Shown here piece by piece: positions 61,722-64,000 of a DNA stretch of 64,000 bases; position 1 is the first letter of the stretch; each line of letters opens with the position of its first letter. A program made the position numbers and the translations under genes. The notes under the pieces were generated by a model that did not search any database, had not been told where the DNA came from, and worked only from the letters and a program-made list of their open reading frames with translations. Source of the DNA: Campylobacterales bacterium (GTDB lineage: Bacteria > Campylobacterota > Campylobacteria > Campylobacterales > Hydrogenimonadaceae); assembly GCA_027081015.1 (NCBI GenBank), contig JALWMA010000082.1:40737-104736 (forward strand), in the 5' to 3' direction.

Positions 61722-63818
61722 ATGAAAGTGGCGATATCTTCCGATTTTTTTACGGCGCTGACGAAACTGCCGAAAACGCAGATGCAAAAGACGGTTCGGC
61801 TCGTAGAGAAGTTCAAACAGGATCCCGAATCTCCCGGACTCAACTATGAAAAATTGGGCAAGGGTGCCGACCAGAGGGTCTATTCGCTCAGGGTCGACGG
61901 GACCTATCGTGTTATTCTTTTCAAATCCCCACGGGAGGATGTCTATATTTTGCTTTGGGTGGATCATCACGACGAAGCCTACCGGTGGGCGCAAAGACAT
62001 CGATGCATGATTCATCCGGAGACGGGAAGTTTGCAGATCGTTCAAACCGAACATGCGAGCCAACCCCGGATAGAAAGCGAAAGCCATACTCTAAAGGAAG
62101 GGGTATTCGCCAAATATCGGGACAGGGAGCTTTTGCGGCTGGGCATACCGGTGGCAATGCTGGATAAAGTGAGAAACATACGCAGCGAATCGGAGCTCGA
62201 TGCACTGCAGGAACGACTGCCCGAAGAGGCGTACGAGGGGCTCTTTTATCTCATGGCAGGGGATGAGTATGAGGAGGTGCTCCGGTATCTGGCCCAGGAG
62301 ATGGAAGTACGTATCGATACCGAAGATTTCGCCAAAGCACTGGAAAATCCCAATTCGCTTCGCCGTTTCTATGTGGTGGACGAGGACGATGAAGAGCTGA
62401 TACGCATGCTCAACGCGCCGCTGGAAAAGTGGCGAGTCTTTTTGCATCCTTCCCAGCGGGCATTGGTGGATCGGGATTGGAACGGTCCGGTTCGGGTGCT
62501 AGGCGGTGCGGGGACCGGAAAGACGGTGGTCGCCATGCACCGGGCACGATGGTTGACGAAGCATCTGCCCGGCGACGGAAAGATCCTCTTTACGACATTT
62601 ACCAAAAACCTCGCCGTCGATATCGAAGAGAATCTCAAAACGATCTGCAACGAGGAGGAGATGAGACGGATCGAGGTGAAAAACCTGGATCAATGGGTCT
62701 CTGAATTTCTTCGAAAAAACGGTTATCAAGATCGAATCGTCTACGGGGAGGAGACCGAACCGCTATGGGAAGAGGCGCTGACTGTCGCTTCCCCGGGATG
62801 GGCTCTGCCTGATACCTTTTACAAAGAGGAGTGGGATCATGTGATCCAGCCCCAATCGATCATGAGCCTTCCGGAATACCTGAAAGCCAGCCGCGTAGGA
62901 CGGGGCGTGCGCCTGAGCCGTGCACAGCGCAAGGCGATCTGGGAGGTGATGGAAGAGTATCGAAAGTTGTTGCAAAAATATCGATTCAAAGAGCCGGACG
63001 ATGCGATGAGAGATGCGGAGATTCTCATCGAGGATCAGAAACTGCGCCCCCTCTACGATGCGATTGTCGTGGACGAAGCCCAGGATTTCAGTGCCCAGGC
63101 GTTCAGACTGTTACGCACCATGGTAAATGAAGGGAAAAACGACCTTTTCATTGTCGGGGATGCTCATCAGCGAATCTATGGCCACAAAGTAGTGCTTGGG
63201 CAGTGCGGTATTCGCATAGTAGGTCGAAGTAGGAAATTGAAACTAAATTATCGCACGACCGATGAGATTAGAAAATGGGCCGTCAAGATCTTTGAGGGTA
63301 AAACAGTGGATGACTTGGATAACGGTATCGATGAACAAAACGATTACAAATCCCTTTATCATGGGCCCGCACCGGAAATAAGACAACTTTCATCCTACGA
63401 AGAAGAGTTGAATACGATACATGAGTATATAAAGGAACTGCTACAAGCGGATCCAAATGCAAAGATTTGCCTGGTGTTGAGAACGACCAAGCTAAGGGAT
63501 CAATACGCCAAAGATTTGGAGAATATGGGGAACTCTGTTGTTGTTTTGGAAAAGAATTCAAAAGATAACTTGGAAAAAGAGGGTCTTAGAATCGCTACGA
63601 TGCATCGCGTCAAAGGGCTGGAATTTGATCACATGGTTATCGCTTCGGCGGTTAAGGGTGTGATTCCTTGGCCAAAAGCAATATTTTCGGACACTCAGAG
63701 CAAAGAAGAGTTTTTGCAAAAAGAGAGATCGCTGTTCTATGTGGCATCGACACGAGCAAAAAAGACTCTATTGATCACAGGTTTTGGCGAGTTATCCAGT
63801 TTTTTGGCTAAAGTATAA
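61722..63818 (+). CDS. RelE/ParE-fold N-terminal domain fused to UvrD/Rep-type superfamily 1 helicase
   Basis: 698 aa; N-terminus FFTALTKLPKTQMQKTVRLVEKFKQDPESPGLNYEKL...RVYSLRVDGTYRVILF...VDHHDEAYRWA; LGGAGTGKTVVAMHRARWL, IVVDEAQDFS, LNYRTTDEIR, MHRVKGLEFDHMVIASAVKG. Confidence 0.87.
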   Translation: MKVAISSDFFTALTKLPKTQMQKTVRLVEKFKQDPESPGLNYEKLGKGADQRVYSLRVDGTYRVILFKSPREDVYILLWVDHHDEAYRWAQRHRCMIHPETGSLQIVQTEHASQPRIESESHTLKEGVFAKYRDRELLRLGIPVAMLDKVRNIRSESELDALQERLPEEAYEGLFYLMAGDEYEEVLRYLAQEMEVRIDTEDFAKALENPNSLRRFYVVDEDDEELIRMLNAPLEKWRVFLHPSQRALVDRDWNGPVRVLGGAGTGKTVVAMHRARWLTKHLPGDGKILFTTFTKNLAVDIEENLKTICNEEEMRRIEVKNLDQWVSEFLRKNGYQDRIVYGEETEPLWEEALTVASPGWALPDTFYKEEWDHVIQPQSIMSLPEYLKASRVGRGVRLSRAQRKAIWEVMEEYRKLLQKYRFKEPDDAMRDAEILIEDQKLRPLYDAIVVDEAQDFSAQAFRLLRTMVNEGKNDLFIVGDAHQRIYGHKVVLGQCGIRIVGRSRKLKLNYRTTDEIRKWAVKIFEGKTVDDLDNGIDEQNDYKSLYHGPAPEIRQLSSYEEELNTIHEYIKELLQADPNAKICLVLRTTKLRDQYAKDLENMGNSVVVLEKNSKDNLEKEGLRIATMHRVKGLEFDHMVIASAVKGVIPWPKAIFSDTQSKEEFLQKERSLFYVASTRAKKTLLITGFGELSSFLAKV

Positions 63819-63874
63819 ATCTATTAACATTAGTTTATAGCAGAACCGAAGAGGTATCTACGATACAAATAATA

Positions 63875-63950
63875 TGGTGGAGCATAGCGGGCTCGAACCG
63901 CTGACCTCCTCGCTGCCAGCGAGGCGCTCTCCCAGCTGAGCTAATGCCCC
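63875..63950 (-). tRNA. tRNA-Ala (anticodon GGC), CCA encoded
   Basis: Reverse complement GGGGCATTAGCTCAGCTGGGAGAGCGCCTCGCTGGCAGCGAGGAGGTCAGCGGTTCGAGCCCGCTATGCTCCACCA folds as a cloverleaf; anticodon loop CTGGCAG. Confidence 0.96.
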
Positions 63951-64000
63951 ACACGCCTGTGAGAGTCGAATTTTAGTTCAACTCTGCTTAAGCATTGATA

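Noticed and set aside
42665-63818. Canonical DISARM, BREX or Druantia
   Set aside because: DrmB, DrmC, PglZ, BrxC, DruA-D, DruH and DruM/F/G were not recognised among the proteins, so I did not assign a named system.
63875-63950. tRNA-Ala(GGC) as an attachment site for an integrated island
   Set aside because: I found no integrase and no repeat of the tRNA 3' end (GGTTCGAGCCCGCTATGCTCCACCA) in the left boundary region 42467-42664; adjacency alone is insufficient.

Overview
64 kb chromosomal window from what looks like a Campylobacterota (epsilonproteobacterial) genome. This placement is inferred from gene content and order: ruvC-dnaA-dnaN-gyrB, secG/frr/pyrE, a flagellar hook block and queF. 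The left ~42 kb is mostly housekeeping: peroxiredoxin, a histone-fold/HdeD/YfdX stress operon, Crp regulator, fumarate reductase/SDH A-B, secG-frr-pyrE, LemA, MCP, typA, fliK-flgD-flgE, dgt, thyX, ruvC and dnaA/dnaN/gyrB with an oriC candidate. Two areas stand out. (1) At ~8.2-14.7 kb there is a translationally coupled operon of M20 peptidase, ATP-grasp ligase, ATP-grasp ligase fused to ComEA-like HhH repeats, M14 carboxypeptidase and DoxX, a candidate uncharacterised peptide/amide ligation-hydrolysis system. (2) At ~42.7-63.8 kb there is a compact anti-phage-type island ending next to tRNA-Ala(GGC). It carries a DrmD/DpdE-like SNF2 helicase, an Eco57I-like methyltransferase with an AT-rich exchanged specificity module, an SSL2-type helicase with a possible nuclease tail, a RecQ/methylase chimeric relic, an AbiEi/AbiEii pair, a ~2068-aa DruE/DrmA-like DUF1998-type helicase with a Vsr/DUF559-like tail, and a RelE-fold/UvrD helicase fusion. 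The gene combination resembles DISARM, Druantia and Dpd systems but matches none of the canonical layouts I know. All assignments come from reading protein motifs; no database search was run.
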